Positions 55,484-64,000 of a stretch of 64,000 bases of DNA are shown in pieces. The number at the start of each line of letters is the position of its first letter. Within the stretch, counting starts at the first letter, position 1. Below the pieces are notes generated by a model. That model was not told the origin of the DNA. It made no database searches and saw only the letters and a list, made by a program, of their open reading frames with translations. The position numbers and the translations under genes were made by a program. The stretch is from Pararhizobium antarcticum (GTDB lineage: Bacteria > Pseudomonadota > Alphaproteobacteria > Rhizobiales > Rhizobiaceae): positions 1 to 64,000 of the forward strand of contig NZ_LSRP01000035.1 of assembly GCF_001885585.1 (NCBI RefSeq), in the 5' to 3' direction.

Positions 55484-56620
55484 ATGTCCGTTCGTCGACT
55501 AGCCGAGGAAAATGTCCAGCCACAGAGCTTTGCCTTCAGGGGCGAGAATGTGGCCTGGGCTGAGGCAACAATCAGGAAATACCCGGAAGGCCGCCAGCAG
55601 TCCGCCGTGATCCCGCTTTTGATGCGGGCGCAGGAGCAGGATGGCTGGGTAACCAAGGCGGCGATCGAGAGTGTCGCCGACATGCTCGGCATGGCCTATA
55701 TCCGCGTGCTCGAAGTTGCGACCTTCTATACGCAGTTCCAGCTGAAGCCGGTCGGCACGCGCGCCCATGTTCAGGTCTGCGGCACCACGCCCTGCATGCT
55801 GCGCGGCTCGGAAGAGTTGATCAAGCTGTGCAAGAAGCGCATTCATCCAGAGCCGCTGACCCCGAACGAGAGCGGCACGCTGTCCTGGGAAGAGGTCGAG
55901 TGTCAAGGCGCCTGCGTCAACGCGCCGATGGTGATGATTTTCAAGGATAGCTACGAGGACCTGACCGTTCCGCAACTCGATTACATCATCGACCGGTTCG
56001 ACGCAGGCAAGGGCGCAGACATCAAGCCCGGCCCACAGATCGACCGCATCTTCTCGGCGCCGGTCGGCGGCGTAACGACGCTGTCTTCTCCTTATGTGCG
56101 CCAGCGCAACCAGGTGACGGACGCAGAACCGACACCGGCCAACTCGGATGAGGCCTCCGTGCCACCGGCAAACGCCGGTCGTGTGAAGACGGATGCCGCC
56201 GAGACCGATCCGACCTTGAAAACACCGGCCACTGCGAAGGCTGCTTCTGCGGCCAATGCCAAGGTCGAAGGCGACAACAAGGACACCGGGATCGTCGAGA
56301 AGGCGCCTGCCAAGGCTGCGGCCGTGAAGCCGTCGCTCGACGACAAGGACCGTCCTGCCGGAATCGCAAAGCCCGCCGCTTCGGACGATCTGAAGCTCGT
56401 TTCCGGTGTCGGTCCAAAGATCGAGGCCATCCTGCATGAACTCGGTATCTTTACGTTCACGCAGGTCGCCGGCTGGACGAAGGCCCAACGCGACTGGGTC
56501 GACGGCTACCTGAATTTCAAGGGCCGGATCGACCGCGACGACTGGGTCAGACAGGCAGAGGCGCTGGCCAAGGGCGGCGAAGCCGAATACATCCGGGTTT
56601 TCGGCAAGAAGCCGCGATAG
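55484..56620 (+). CDS. nuoE: NADH-quinone oxidoreductase subunit E with C-terminal helix-hairpin-helix extension
   Basis: A 378-residue protein, far longer than the usual 160-220 residues. The N-terminal 24-kDa part carries the 2Fe-2S ligands in CGTTPCMLRG and ECQGACVNAPM. A low-complexity Ala/Pro/Lys linker (about 210-300) leads to a tail DDLKLVSGVGPKIEAILHEL, GIFTFTQVAGWTKAQRDWVD, with a helix-hairpin-helix-like LxxVxGVGPK motif. The same tail type occurs in the gene at 57941. The extension appears in rhizobial relatives; its function is unknown. Confidence 0.93.
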   Translation: MSVRRLAEENVQPQSFAFRGENVAWAEATIRKYPEGRQQSAVIPLLMRAQEQDGWVTKAAIESVADMLGMAYIRVLEVATFYTQFQLKPVGTRAHVQVCGTTPCMLRGSEELIKLCKKRIHPEPLTPNESGTLSWEEVECQGACVNAPMVMIFKDSYEDLTVPQLDYIIDRFDAGKGADIKPGPQIDRIFSAPVGGVTTLSSPYVRQRNQVTDAEPTPANSDEASVPPANAGRVKTDAAETDPTLKTPATAKAASAANAKVEGDNKDTGIVEKAPAKAAAVKPSLDDKDRPAGIAKPAASDDLKLVSGVGPKIEAILHELGIFTFTQVAGWTKAQRDWVDGYLNFKGRIDRDDWVRQAEALAKGGEAEYIRVFGKKPR

Positions 56621-56631
56621 ACAGGTGAACC

Positions 56632-57936
56632 ATGCTGGACGATAAAGATCGCATTTTCAACAACATCTACGGCCTTCATGACAAGTCGCTGAAGGGTGTG
56701 ATGAGCCGTGGCCATTGGGATGGCACCAAGCAGATCCTCGAAAAGGGTCGTGACTGGATCATCAACGAGATGAAGGCGTCGGGCCTGCGCGGTCGCGGTG
56801 GCGCCGGCTTCCCGACCGGTCTCAAATGGTCGTTCATGCCGAAGGAAAGCGATGGCCGGCCACATTATCTGGTCGTCAACGCCGACGAGTCCGAGCCTGG
56901 CACCTGCAAGGACCGTGACATCATGCGGCACGATCCGCACACGCTGATCGAGGGTTGCGTCATCGCCTCCTTCGCCATGGGCGCCCATGTCGCCTATATC
57001 TATGTGCGTGGCGAATACATGCGCGAGCGTGAGGCGCTGCAGGCGGCGATCGACGAATGTTATGACGCCGGTCTTCTCGGCGTGAACAACAAGTGCGGCT
57101 GGGACATGGAGATCTTTGTCCATCACGGCGCCGGCGCCTATATCTGCGGCGAAGAAACCGCCCTTCTGGAAAGCCTCGAAGGCAAGAAGGGCCAGCCGCG
57201 CCTCAAGCCTCCATTCCCGGCGAACATGGGCCTCTACGGCTGCCCGACGACCGTCAACAATGTCGAATCGATCGCCGTTGCCCCGACCATTCTGCGCCGC
57301 GGCGCCGGCTGGTTCTCGGCCATCGGTCGCCCGAACAATGTCGGCACCAAGCTGTTCATGGTTTCCGGCCATGTCAACAAGCCGTGCACGGTCGAGGAAG
57401 CCATGGGCATCCCGTTCCGGGAATTGATCGAAAAGCATTGCGGCGGCGTTCGCGGCGGCTTTGACAATCTTCTGGCCGTTATCCCCGGCGGTTCGTCCTG
57501 CCCGGTTGTCACGGGCGCGAACATCCTCGACGCGCCGATGGATTTCGACGGCATGCGCGACGTGAAGTCGTCCTTCGGAACCGCCGCGGTGATTGTCATG
57601 GACAAGTCGACCGACATCATCAAGGCGATCTGGCGCCTCTCGGCTTTCTACAAGCACGAGAGCTGCGGCCAGTGCACGCCGTGCCGCGAAGGCACGGGCT
57701 GGATGATGCGCGTGATGGAGCGCATGGTTCAGGGCCGCGCCCAGAAGCGCGAGATCGACATGCTGTTCGACGTCTCGAAACAGGTGGAAGGCCACACGAT
57801 CTGCGCGCTCGGCGACGCAGCCGCCTGGCCGATCCAGGGCCTGATCCGCAATTTCCGCCCGGAGATGGAGGCGCGCATCGACGAGTATACGCGCAATTCC
57901 TCATCGCATGGTGCGGTTCTGGAAGCGGCGGAGTAA
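56632..57936 (+). CDS. nuoF: NADH-quinone oxidoreductase subunit F
   Basis: A 434-residue subunit that binds NADH, FMN and a 4Fe-4S cluster. [20 protein letters not shown] is the nucleotide loop, [17 protein letters not shown] the FMN region and [16 protein letters not shown] the cluster site. It is the electron entry point of complex I. Confidence 0.97.
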   Translation: MLDDKDRIFNNIYGLHDKSLKGVMSRGHWDGTKQILEKGRDWIINEMKASGLRGRGGAGFPTGLKWSFMPKESDGRPHYLVVNADESEPGTCKDRDIMRHDPHTLIEGCVIASFAMGAHVAYIYVRGEYMREREALQAAIDECYDAGLLGVNNKCGWDMEIFVHHGAGAYICGEETALLESLEGKKGQPRLKPPFPANMGLYGCPTTVNNVESIAVAPTILRRGAGWFSAIGRPNNVGTKLFMVSGHVNKPCTVEEAMGIPFRELIEKHCGGVRGGFDNLLAVIPGGSSCPVVTGANILDAPMDFDGMRDVKSSFGTAAVIVMDKSTDIIKAIWRLSAFYKHESCGQCTPCREGTGWMMRVMERMVQGRAQKREIDMLFDVSKQVEGHTICALGDAAAWPIQGLIRNFRPEMEARIDEYTRNSSSHGAVLEAAE

Positions 57937-57940
57937 ACGG

Positions 57941-58525
57941 ATGGTGCGGCCGGTGGATCATAAGGGTGCGGACAAGCAGACTGGATCCTCCGGCACTGCA
58001 TCCGCGTCGGTTGACGCCGGGCGCGATCCGTTCGGTCTGGCGCAATGGATGCCGGGCGCTTCGCTGCATCCGCTGATGGCCAATCCGACAGCCGCCGTTG
58101 TCGCGGCAACCGCTGTCGGTCTGGGTATGACCAGCCAGATGGCCGGTTTCATGCTCGGGGCGATGCAGGGTTTTGTCGACGCGACGCAGAAGTCTGCGCC
58201 GCAATCCGAAACGCCGCTGGTGCCTGTGGATGCTGTAACGCCAGAGTCTTTGGCACCGGTCGAATCACCGGTTGTCGAGGCCAAGGCGCCAAAGCGACCG
58301 CGCGCCGCCCGCATCGTAAAGACGCGGGCCGACGACCTGAAGCGGATTTCGGGCATCGGTCCGAAGCTGGAGCAGGTTCTGAACGGCATGGGCATCCGGC
58401 AATATGCCGATATTGCCCGCTGGACGGCAAAGGACGCACAACGTGTCGACGAGCAGCTCGGATTTTCCGGGCGGGTCGGACGGGACGAGTGGGTCGCGCA
58501 GGCAAGGGCCTTGATGAAGGCCTGA
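57941..58525 (+). CDS. NuoE-tail-like helix-hairpin-helix protein between nuoF and nuoG
   Basis: A 194-residue protein starting at ATG 57941, five bases after nuoF. The N-terminal half has a Gly/Ala-rich hydrophobic stretch (NPTAAVVAATAVGLGMTSQM) possibly binding membrane or protein. The C-terminal 65 residues (DDLKRISGIGPKLEQVLNGM, GIRQYADIARWTAKDAQRVD) closely parallel the NuoE tail. It is not a classical complex I subunit. A shared role with NuoE in assembly or in the peripheral arm is plausible but unproven. Confidence 0.8.
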   Translation: MVRPVDHKGADKQTGSSGTASASVDAGRDPFGLAQWMPGASLHPLMANPTAAVVAATAVGLGMTSQMAGFMLGAMQGFVDATQKSAPQSETPLVPVDAVTPESLAPVESPVVEAKAPKRPRAARIVKTRADDLKRISGIGPKLEQVLNGMGIRQYADIARWTAKDAQRVDEQLGFSGRVGRDEWVAQARALMKA

Positions 58526-58637
58526 GAGTGAATTGACGATGTCCGTTCGTGGGCGTCGTGCCAAAAGGTTGGTTTGCCTAATAATATCGGTTCGTCGCCT
58601 CCGGGACGGCGAACACCAGACAGGATTGAGTGCGAAG

Positions 58638-60719
58638 ATGGCAAAGCTGAAAGTCGACGGAAAAGAGATCGAGGTCCCGGATCACTTCACGCTGCTGCAG
58701 GCATGCGAGGAAGCCGGCGCCGAAGTTCCGCGCTTTTGTTTCCATGAGCGGCTGTCGGTTGCCGGCAATTGTCGCATGTGTCTGATCGAGGTGAAGGGTG
58801 GGCCGCCGAAGCCGGCTGCCTCCTGCGCCATGGGCGTGCGCGACCTGCGTCCCGGACCAAACGGCGAAGCGCCGGAAGTCTTCACGACCACACCGATGGT
58901 CAAGAAGGCCCGTGAAGGCGTCATGGAATTCCTTCTGATCAACCATCCGCTGGATTGCCCGATCTGCGACCAGGGTGGCGAATGCGACCTGCAGGACCAG
59001 GCCATGGCGTTTGGCGTCGATTCGACCCGCTACAATGAAAACAAGCGGGCCGTCGAAGACAAGTATATCGGTCCGCTGGTCAAGACCGTGATGAACCGCT
59101 GCATCCACTGCACGCGCTGCGTCCGCTTCACCACCGAAGTCGCCGGCATTGCCGAACTCGGCCTGATCGGTCGGGGTGAAGATGCCGAGATCACCACCTA
59201 TCTCGAACAGGCAATGACCTCGGAACTGCAGGGCAATGTCGTCGATCTCTGCCCGGTCGGTGCCTTGACGTCCAAGCCTTACGCCTTCAACGCGCGTCCC
59301 TGGGAACTTGGCAAGACCGAATCGATCGACGTAATGGACGCGCTGGGCTCGGCGATCCGCGTCGATACCCGTGGTCGCGAAGTCATGCGCGTCATGCCGC
59401 GGGTCAACGAGGACATCAACGAAGAGTGGATTTCCGACAAGACCCGGTTCATCTGGGATGGCCTGAAGACCCAGCGTCTCGACCGCCCCTATGTGAAGAA
59501 GGACGGTCGCCTGCAGGCTGCCAGCTGGAACGAGGCGTTTGCCGCGATCAAGGCTGCGGTCGCCAGGACCAGCGCCGACCGGATCGGTGCGATCGCCGGT
59601 GATCTCGCCTCCGTCGAGGAAATGTACGCCCTCAAGCAACTGATGGTCTCGCTCGGTTCGAAGAACCTGGATTGCCGGCAGGATGGAACGGCGCTCGATC
59701 CGGCACTTGGCCGCACCAGCTATCTCTTCAACCCGACGATCCAGGGCATAGAGAATGCCGATGCGCTGCTGATTATCGGATCCAACCCGCGCTTTGAAGC
59801 CTCGGTGCTGAACGCGCGTATCCGCAAGCGTTTCCGCATGGCGAACTTCCCGATCGGCGTCATCGGCGAGCCGGGCGAGCTTCGTTACGATTACGACTAT
59901 CTCGGCGCCGGAACCGATTCGCTGGCCGAGCTGGTCGCGGGCAGGGGCAAGTTCCTGGATGTCCTGATGAATGCGAAACGTCCGATGATCATCATCGGCC
60001 AGGGCGCGATCTCCGGTGGCAACGGTGCATCCGTGCTCGCGGCTGCTGCCAAGCTTGCCGGTGCTGTGAGTGCCGTGACGGAAGACTTTAACGGCTTTGC
60101 CGTGTTGCACACGGCCGCAAGCCGCGTCGGCGGTCTCGACCTCGGTTTTGTACCGGGCGAGGGCGGCAAGACGGCGGCAGAAATGCTGACCGCAACGGAT
60201 GTTCTGTTCCTGCTGGGCGCCGACGAGATGGATTTCTCCGGCAGGATCGCCGGCTTCACCGTCTATATCGGCTCGCATGGCGACGAGGGTGCCCATGGCG
60301 CCGACGTCATTCTGCCGGGTGCGGCCTATACCGAAAAATCCGGAACCTGGGTCAACACCGAGGGTCGGGTTCAGATGGGCAACCGTGCCGGCTTTGCGCC
60401 GGGCGATGCGCGCGAAGACTGGGCCATCCTGCGGGCGCTGTCCGATGTGCTGGGCAAGAAGCTGCCATTTGATTCGCTCGCGGACTTGCGCCGGAAAATG
60501 TATGCGGACTATCCGCATTTCGCCGATATCGACGGTATCCTTATGGGCGAAAGCGGTGAAATTGCCGCACTTGCGCAAAAAGCCGGTGAGATGACGAAAT
60601 CGGCGTTTGCGTCTCCGGTCAAAGACTTCTATTTGACGAACCCGATAGCACGCGCCTCTGCCGTCATGGCCGAATGCTCGGCTTTGGCACGCAACAATTT
60701 CAAAGCTGCGGCGGAATGA
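58638..60719 (+). CDS. nuoG: NADH-quinone oxidoreductase subunit G
   Basis: A 693-residue iron-sulfur subunit. The N-terminal ferredoxin-like domain has CFHERLSVAGNCRMC, then HPLDCPICDQGGECDLQD and CIHCTRCVRF, followed by a molybdopterin-oxidoreductase-like domain without the cofactor role. It relays electrons from NuoF. ATG 58638 follows GAG-x5-GAAG; upstream in-frame residues are unlike the family. Confidence 0.96.
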   Translation: MAKLKVDGKEIEVPDHFTLLQACEEAGAEVPRFCFHERLSVAGNCRMCLIEVKGGPPKPAASCAMGVRDLRPGPNGEAPEVFTTTPMVKKAREGVMEFLLINHPLDCPICDQGGECDLQDQAMAFGVDSTRYNENKRAVEDKYIGPLVKTVMNRCIHCTRCVRFTTEVAGIAELGLIGRGEDAEITTYLEQAMTSELQGNVVDLCPVGALTSKPYAFNARPWELGKTESIDVMDALGSAIRVDTRGREVMRVMPRVNEDINEEWISDKTRFIWDGLKTQRLDRPYVKKDGRLQAASWNEAFAAIKAAVARTSADRIGAIAGDLASVEEMYALKQLMVSLGSKNLDCRQDGTALDPALGRTSYLFNPTIQGIENADALLIIGSNPRFEASVLNARIRKRFRMANFPIGVIGEPGELRYDYDYLGAGTDSLAELVAGRGKFLDVLMNAKRPMIIIGQGAISGGNGASVLAAAAKLAGAVSAVTEDFNGFAVLHTAASRVGGLDLGFVPGEGGKTAAEMLTATDVLFLLGADEMDFSGRIAGFTVYIGSHGDEGAHGADVILPGAAYTEKSGTWVNTEGRVQMGNRAGFAPGDAREDWAILRALSDVLGKKLPFDSLADLRRKMYADYPHFADIDGILMGESGEIAALAQKAGEMTKSAFASPVKDFYLTNPIARASAVMAECSALARNNFKAAAE

Positions 60720-60739
60720 GCGCGAGGGAATAAGACACA

Positions 60740-61783
60740 ATGGACGCCTTCATTTCGACCTATGTCTGGCCAGCGGCCATCATGATCGGCCAGTCGCTTC
60801 TGCTTCTGGTCGCGCTCCTGATTTTCATAGCCTTCTTCCTGCTGGCAGACCGCAAGATCTGGGCAGCAGTCCAGTTGCGTCGCGGACCCAACGTCGTTGG
60901 TCCGTTCGGCCTGTTCCAGTCCTTTGCCGACCTCCTGAAGTTCGTCTTCAAGGAACCGGTCATTCCGGCCGGTGCAAACAAGGCCATCTTCCTTCTGGCG
61001 CCGCTCGTTTCGGTGACGCTGGCGCTTGCGACATGGGCCGTCATTCCGCTCAACAATGGCTGGATGATTGCCAACATCAACGTCGGCATCCTCTACGTGT
61101 TTGCGATATCTTCACTCGAAGTCTACGGCATCATCATGGCCGGCTGGGCGTCGAACTCGAAATACCCGTTTCTCGGGGCGCTTCGTTCGGCGGCGCAGAT
61201 GGTGTCCTACGAAGTCTCGATCGGCTTCGTCATCGTCACCGTGCTGCTTTGCGTGGGATCCCTGAACCTCAGCGATATCGTCATTGCGCAGCAGGATGGT
61301 CTGGGAACGCGTCTTGGCCTGCCACCGTCCTTCCTCGACTGGCACTGGATTTCGCTGTTTCCGATGTTCATCATCTTCTTCATCTCGGCGCTGGCTGAGA
61401 CCAACCGTCCGCCGTTCGATCTGCCCGAGGCCGAATCCGAACTGGTTGCCGGCTACATGGTCGAATACAGCTCGGCGCCATACATGATGCTGATGCTGGG
61501 TGAATATGCGGCGATCGTTCTGATGTGCTCGCTGACGACCATCCTGTTCATGGGGGGCTGGCTGCCGCCTGTGGATGTCTGGTTCCTCAACTGGGTTCCG
61601 GGGATCATCTGGTTCCTGCTCAAGGCATCCTTCGTGTTCTTCATGTTCGCCATGGTCAAGGCCTTCGTTCCGCGCTACCGCTACGACCAGTTGATGCGTC
61701 TCGGCTGGAAGGTCTTCCTGCCCCTGTCGCTCGCCATGGTCGTGATCGTCGCCTTCACGCTGAAGCTGATGGGATGGGCATGA
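60740..61783 (+). CDS. nuoH: NADH-quinone oxidoreductase subunit H
   Basis: A 347-residue ND1-type membrane subunit with about eight helices. [40 protein letters not shown] and [20 protein letters not shown] are the conserved quinone-channel loops. It connects the peripheral arm to the proton-pumping arm. Confidence 0.97.
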   Translation: MDAFISTYVWPAAIMIGQSLLLLVALLIFIAFFLLADRKIWAAVQLRRGPNVVGPFGLFQSFADLLKFVFKEPVIPAGANKAIFLLAPLVSVTLALATWAVIPLNNGWMIANINVGILYVFAISSLEVYGIIMAGWASNSKYPFLGALRSAAQMVSYEVSIGFVIVTVLLCVGSLNLSDIVIAQQDGLGTRLGLPPSFLDWHWISLFPMFIIFFISALAETNRPPFDLPEAESELVAGYMVEYSSAPYMMLMLGEYAAIVLMCSLTTILFMGGWLPPVDVWFLNWVPGIIWFLLKASFVFFMFAMVKAFVPRYRYDQLMRLGWKVFLPLSLAMVVIVAFTLKLMGWA

Positions 61784-61847
61784 TGTCTATGCATAGTTCA
61801 AAGGGTTTTGCCGGCTTCTCCCAGGCTGGCTTGGTTGGAGGTCGATG

Positions 61848-62339
61848 ATGGCAAGTCTGTCACAAGCCGTCGGTTCGCTGTTCCTCAAGGAATTCGTTGG
61901 CGCTTTCTTTCTGTCGATGCGCTACTTTTTCGCACCGAAGGCAACGCTAAACTATCCGTTCGAAAAAGGCCCGGTCAGCCCGCGTTTCCGCGGCGAACAC
62001 GCGCTGCGCCGCTATCCGAACGGCGAAGAGCGCTGCATCGCCTGCAAGCTGTGTGAGGCGATCTGTCCCGCCCAGGCGATCACCATCGAAGCCGGTCCGC
62101 GCCGCAATGATGGCACTCGCCGCACCGTCCGTTACGATATCGACATGGTGAAGTGCATCTATTGCGGCTTCTGCCAGGAAGCCTGCCCGGTCGATGCGAT
62201 CGTCGAAGGCCCGAACTTCGAATTTGCGACCGAGACGCGCGAAGAACTCTACTACGACAAGGACCGGCTGCTGGCGAATGGCGACCGTTGGGAGCGCGAA
62301 CTCGCCCGCAACATCGGTATTGACTCGCCGTACCGGTAG
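61848..62339 (+). CDS. nuoI: NADH-quinone oxidoreductase subunit I
   Basis: A 163-residue 8Fe ferredoxin subunit. Two 4Fe-4S motifs are present: [16 protein letters not shown] and [19 protein letters not shown] 61848 is six bases after GGAGG; the adjacent ATG 61845 is possible. A 147-base gap to nuoJ holds no gene. Confidence 0.96.
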   Translation: MASLSQAVGSLFLKEFVGAFFLSMRYFFAPKATLNYPFEKGPVSPRFRGEHALRRYPNGEERCIACKLCEAICPAQAITIEAGPRRNDGTRRTVRYDIDMVKCIYCGFCQEACPVDAIVEGPNFEFATETREELYYDKDRLLANGDRWERELARNIGIDSPYR

Positions 62340-62486
62340 GTCGCGGAAACAGGTTGCACCGGGTCGCCTGAAATGGGCGGCGGGTGCGGAACAGATTTGG
62401 GGCGAGGGCCGGACAGTGTCCGGTGCGCCAGTGGGGAAGGTGGCCGCCCGGCCATCGGATCCGGGGAAGACAAAAAGGCACCGATC

Positions 62487-63101
62487 ATGGGTCTGCAGGC
62501 TCTTTTTTTCTATCTTTTCGCCTTCGTCGCCGTGGCGTCGGCCTTCATGGTCATTTCGGCCAGGAACCCGGTTTATTCCGTGCTGTTCCTGATCCTGACA
62601 TTCTTCAACGCCGCAGGCCTCTTCCTGCTGACCGGTGCTGAATTCCTGGCGATGATCCTGCTGGTCGTCTATGTCGGCGCGGTGGCGGTGCTCTTCCTCT
62701 TCGTCGTGATGATGCTCGACATCGATTTCGCCGAGCTTCGGTCCGGCGCGCTCGAATATGCGCCGGTGGGCGCGCTGATCGGCCTCATCCTGGCCGCCGA
62801 ACTGATCATCGTTGTCGCCGGCAGCACGTTTTCGCCGGAGATTGCCAAGACTATCTCGATGCCGATCCCGGCGCTTGCGGATCGCACCAACACCGCGGCG
62901 CTCGGCGACGTGCTCTACACGCATTACATCTACTACTTCCAGATTGCCGGCCTTGTGCTTCTGGTCGCCATGATCGGCGCCATCGTTCTGACGCTGCGTC
63001 ACCGCGACAACATCAAGCGCCAGGATATTTCCAAACAGGTTGCCCGCACGCCCGCGACCGCCGTCGAGGTGGTCAAGGTCAAGTCGGGGCAGGGCTTATA
63101 G
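62487..63101 (+). CDS. nuoJ: NADH-quinone oxidoreductase subunit J
   Basis: A 204-residue ND6-type membrane subunit with five helices ([50 protein letters not shown]). ATG 62487 is set by the first helix; the upstream open frame is not family-like. The C-terminal tail is hydrophilic and cytoplasmic or periplasmic. Confidence 0.95.
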   Translation: MGLQALFFYLFAFVAVASAFMVISARNPVYSVLFLILTFFNAAGLFLLTGAEFLAMILLVVYVGAVAVLFLFVVMMLDIDFAELRSGALEYAPVGALIGLILAAELIIVVAGSTFSPEIAKTISMPIPALADRTNTAALGDVLYTHYIYYFQIAGLVLLVAMIGAIVLTLRHRDNIKRQDISKQVARTPATAVEVVKVKSGQGL

Positions 63102-63129
63102 ACGGACGCGAGGTCAAGGAACAAACATC

Positions 63130-63438
63130 ATGGAAATCGGTATTTCCCACTATCTGACCGTCAGCGCCATCCTCTTCACGCTCGGCGTCTTCGGCATCTT
63201 CCTGAACCGCAAGAACGTCATCGTCATCCTGATGTCGGTGGAACTCATCCTGCTTGCGGTGAACATCAACATGGTGGCGTTCTCGGCCTTCCTGAACGAC
63301 ATCACCGGACAGGTTTTCGCGCTGTTCATCCTGACCGTCGCAGCCGCCGAAGCGGCCATCGGTCTTGCAATTCTCGTCGTCTTCTATCGCAACCGCGGCT
63401 CGATCGCCGTGGAAGACGTCAACATGATGAAGGGCTGA
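63130..63438 (+). CDS. nuoK: NADH-quinone oxidoreductase subunit K
   Basis: A 102-residue ND4L-type subunit with three helices. The proton-path glutamates lie in [20 protein letters not shown] and [20 protein letters not shown]. It sits seven bases before nuoL. Confidence 0.96.
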   Translation: MEIGISHYLTVSAILFTLGVFGIFLNRKNVIVILMSVELILLAVNINMVAFSAFLNDITGQVFALFILTVAAAEAAIGLAILVVFYRNRGSIAVEDVNMMKG

Positions 63439-63445
63439 GGGCTCC

Positions 63446-64000
63446 ATGGATACGATTATCAAGGCTGTCGTCTTTCTGCCGCTGATCGGCTTCCTGATCG
63501 CCGGCCTGTTCGGAACGTCGATCGGCGCCAAGGCCTCGGAATACGTCACCACCGGCTTCATGATCATTGTCGCGATCCTGTCCTGGATCGTCTTCTTCGA
63601 TGTCGCGATCGGCGAGACAGAGATGATCAAGGTCTCGGTCATGCGCTGGGTCCAGTCGGGCAGTTTCGACACAGAATGGGCGTTCCGCGTCGATACGCTG
63701 ACGGCCGTCATGTTTGTCGTCGTCAACTCCGTGTCCTGCCTGGTGCACATCTATTCGATCGGCTATATGCACCATGATCCGCATCGCCCGCGGTTCTTTG
63801 CCTATCTCTCGCTGTTTACCTTCGCCATGCTGATGCTGGTGACGTCCGACAACCTGTTGCAGATGTTCTTCGGCTGGGAAGGCGTCGGTCTGGCGTCCTA
63901 TCTCCTGATCGGCTTCTGGTACAAGAAGCCGGCTGCTTCGGCTGCGGCGATGAAGGCGTTCATCGTCAACCGCGTCGGCGACTTCGGCTTCGCGCTTGGC
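63446..64000 (+). CDS. nuoL: NADH-quinone oxidoreductase subunit L, 5' part
   Basis: The first 185 codons of the ND5-type antiporter-like subunit; the gene runs off the window. [20 protein letters not shown] and [20 protein letters not shown] are conserved ND5 text, and the Glu in GWEGVG is the key proton-pumping residue. Start ATG 63446. Confidence 0.95.
   Translation, partial: MDTIIKAVVFLPLIGFLIAGLFGTSIGAKASEYVTTGFMIIVAILSWIVFFDVAIGETEMIKVSVMRWVQSGSFDTEWAFRVDTLTAVMFVVVNSVSCLVHIYSIGYMHHDPHRPRFFAYLSLFTFAMLMLVTSDNLLQMFFGWEGVGLASYLLIGFWYKKPAASAAAMKAFIVNRVGDFGFALG

Noticed and set aside
58578-60740. 720-codon minus-strand frame opposite nuoG
   Set aside because: Antisense shadow; nuoG carries all iron-sulfur motifs.

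Overview
The window looks like a chromosomal segment of a Rhizobiaceae alphaproteobacterium (Rhizobium, Agrobacterium or Ensifer type). The evidence is the high-GC codon use, the order clpP-clpX-lon-hupB followed by a nuoABCDEFGHIJKL operon, a NuoE with a long C-terminal extension, and HmrR/ActP-type copper genes. This assignment is inference from gene content; no database was searched.

Layout. (1) 1-2.03 kb: a CoA-binding protein and the sulfhydrylase gene metY. (2) 2.03-14.4 kb: an accessory block. About 1.85 kb of mostly non-coding, apparently decayed DNA lies beside metY. It is followed by a Tn7-like transposition operon (tnsA, tnsB, tnsC, tniQ/tnsD, all overlapping). Directly behind that is a two-gene short prokaryotic Argonaute defence system: a DUF4365-nuclease/APAZ protein and a catalytically dead short Argonaute, which is the SPARDA architecture. 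Small unknown genes and a 5'-truncated gene follow. (3) 14.5-30.7 kb: a copper island. It has two periplasmic multicopper oxidases, two Cu(I) P-type ATPases, CopZ, a CusF-like protein, a cupredoxin, a TolC-like lipoprotein, a Met-rich DUF305 protein, a cytochrome c', an HmrR/CueR regulator, three small Cys-rich periplasmic proteins and an adenylate cyclase. Three promoters carry MerR-type palindromes between TTGACC and a -10 about 19 bp away, so one regulator may control the whole island. (4) 31.2-37.2 kb: a cupin, a glutathione transferase, a WYL regulator, a cytochrome P450, an EEP-family hydrolase and a phospholipase-D-type synthase. (5) 37.5-43 kb: the protein quality-control genes clpP, clpX and lon, then HU. 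(6) 43.2-50.9 kb: a phytase-like esterase, a MarR regulator and a YhaO/YhaN nuclease pair. (7) 51-64 kb: tRNA-Val and tRNA-Asp, then the respiratory complex I operon from nuoA into nuoL, which runs off the window.

Most notable is the Tn7-like element carrying a short-Argonaute abortive-infection system directly behind its tniQ. The defence operon appears to have its own promoter with a -10 six bases upstream of the start codon, suggesting a leaderless mRNA. The TnsA-like protein lacks the expected active-site lysine. The nuo operon also holds three additions: a 23S-IVS-type four-helix-bundle gene bounded by short inverted repeats, a small secreted protein, and a helix-hairpin-helix paralogue of the NuoE tail. 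The ends of the transposon could not be located, so whether the copper genes are part of the same element is open.
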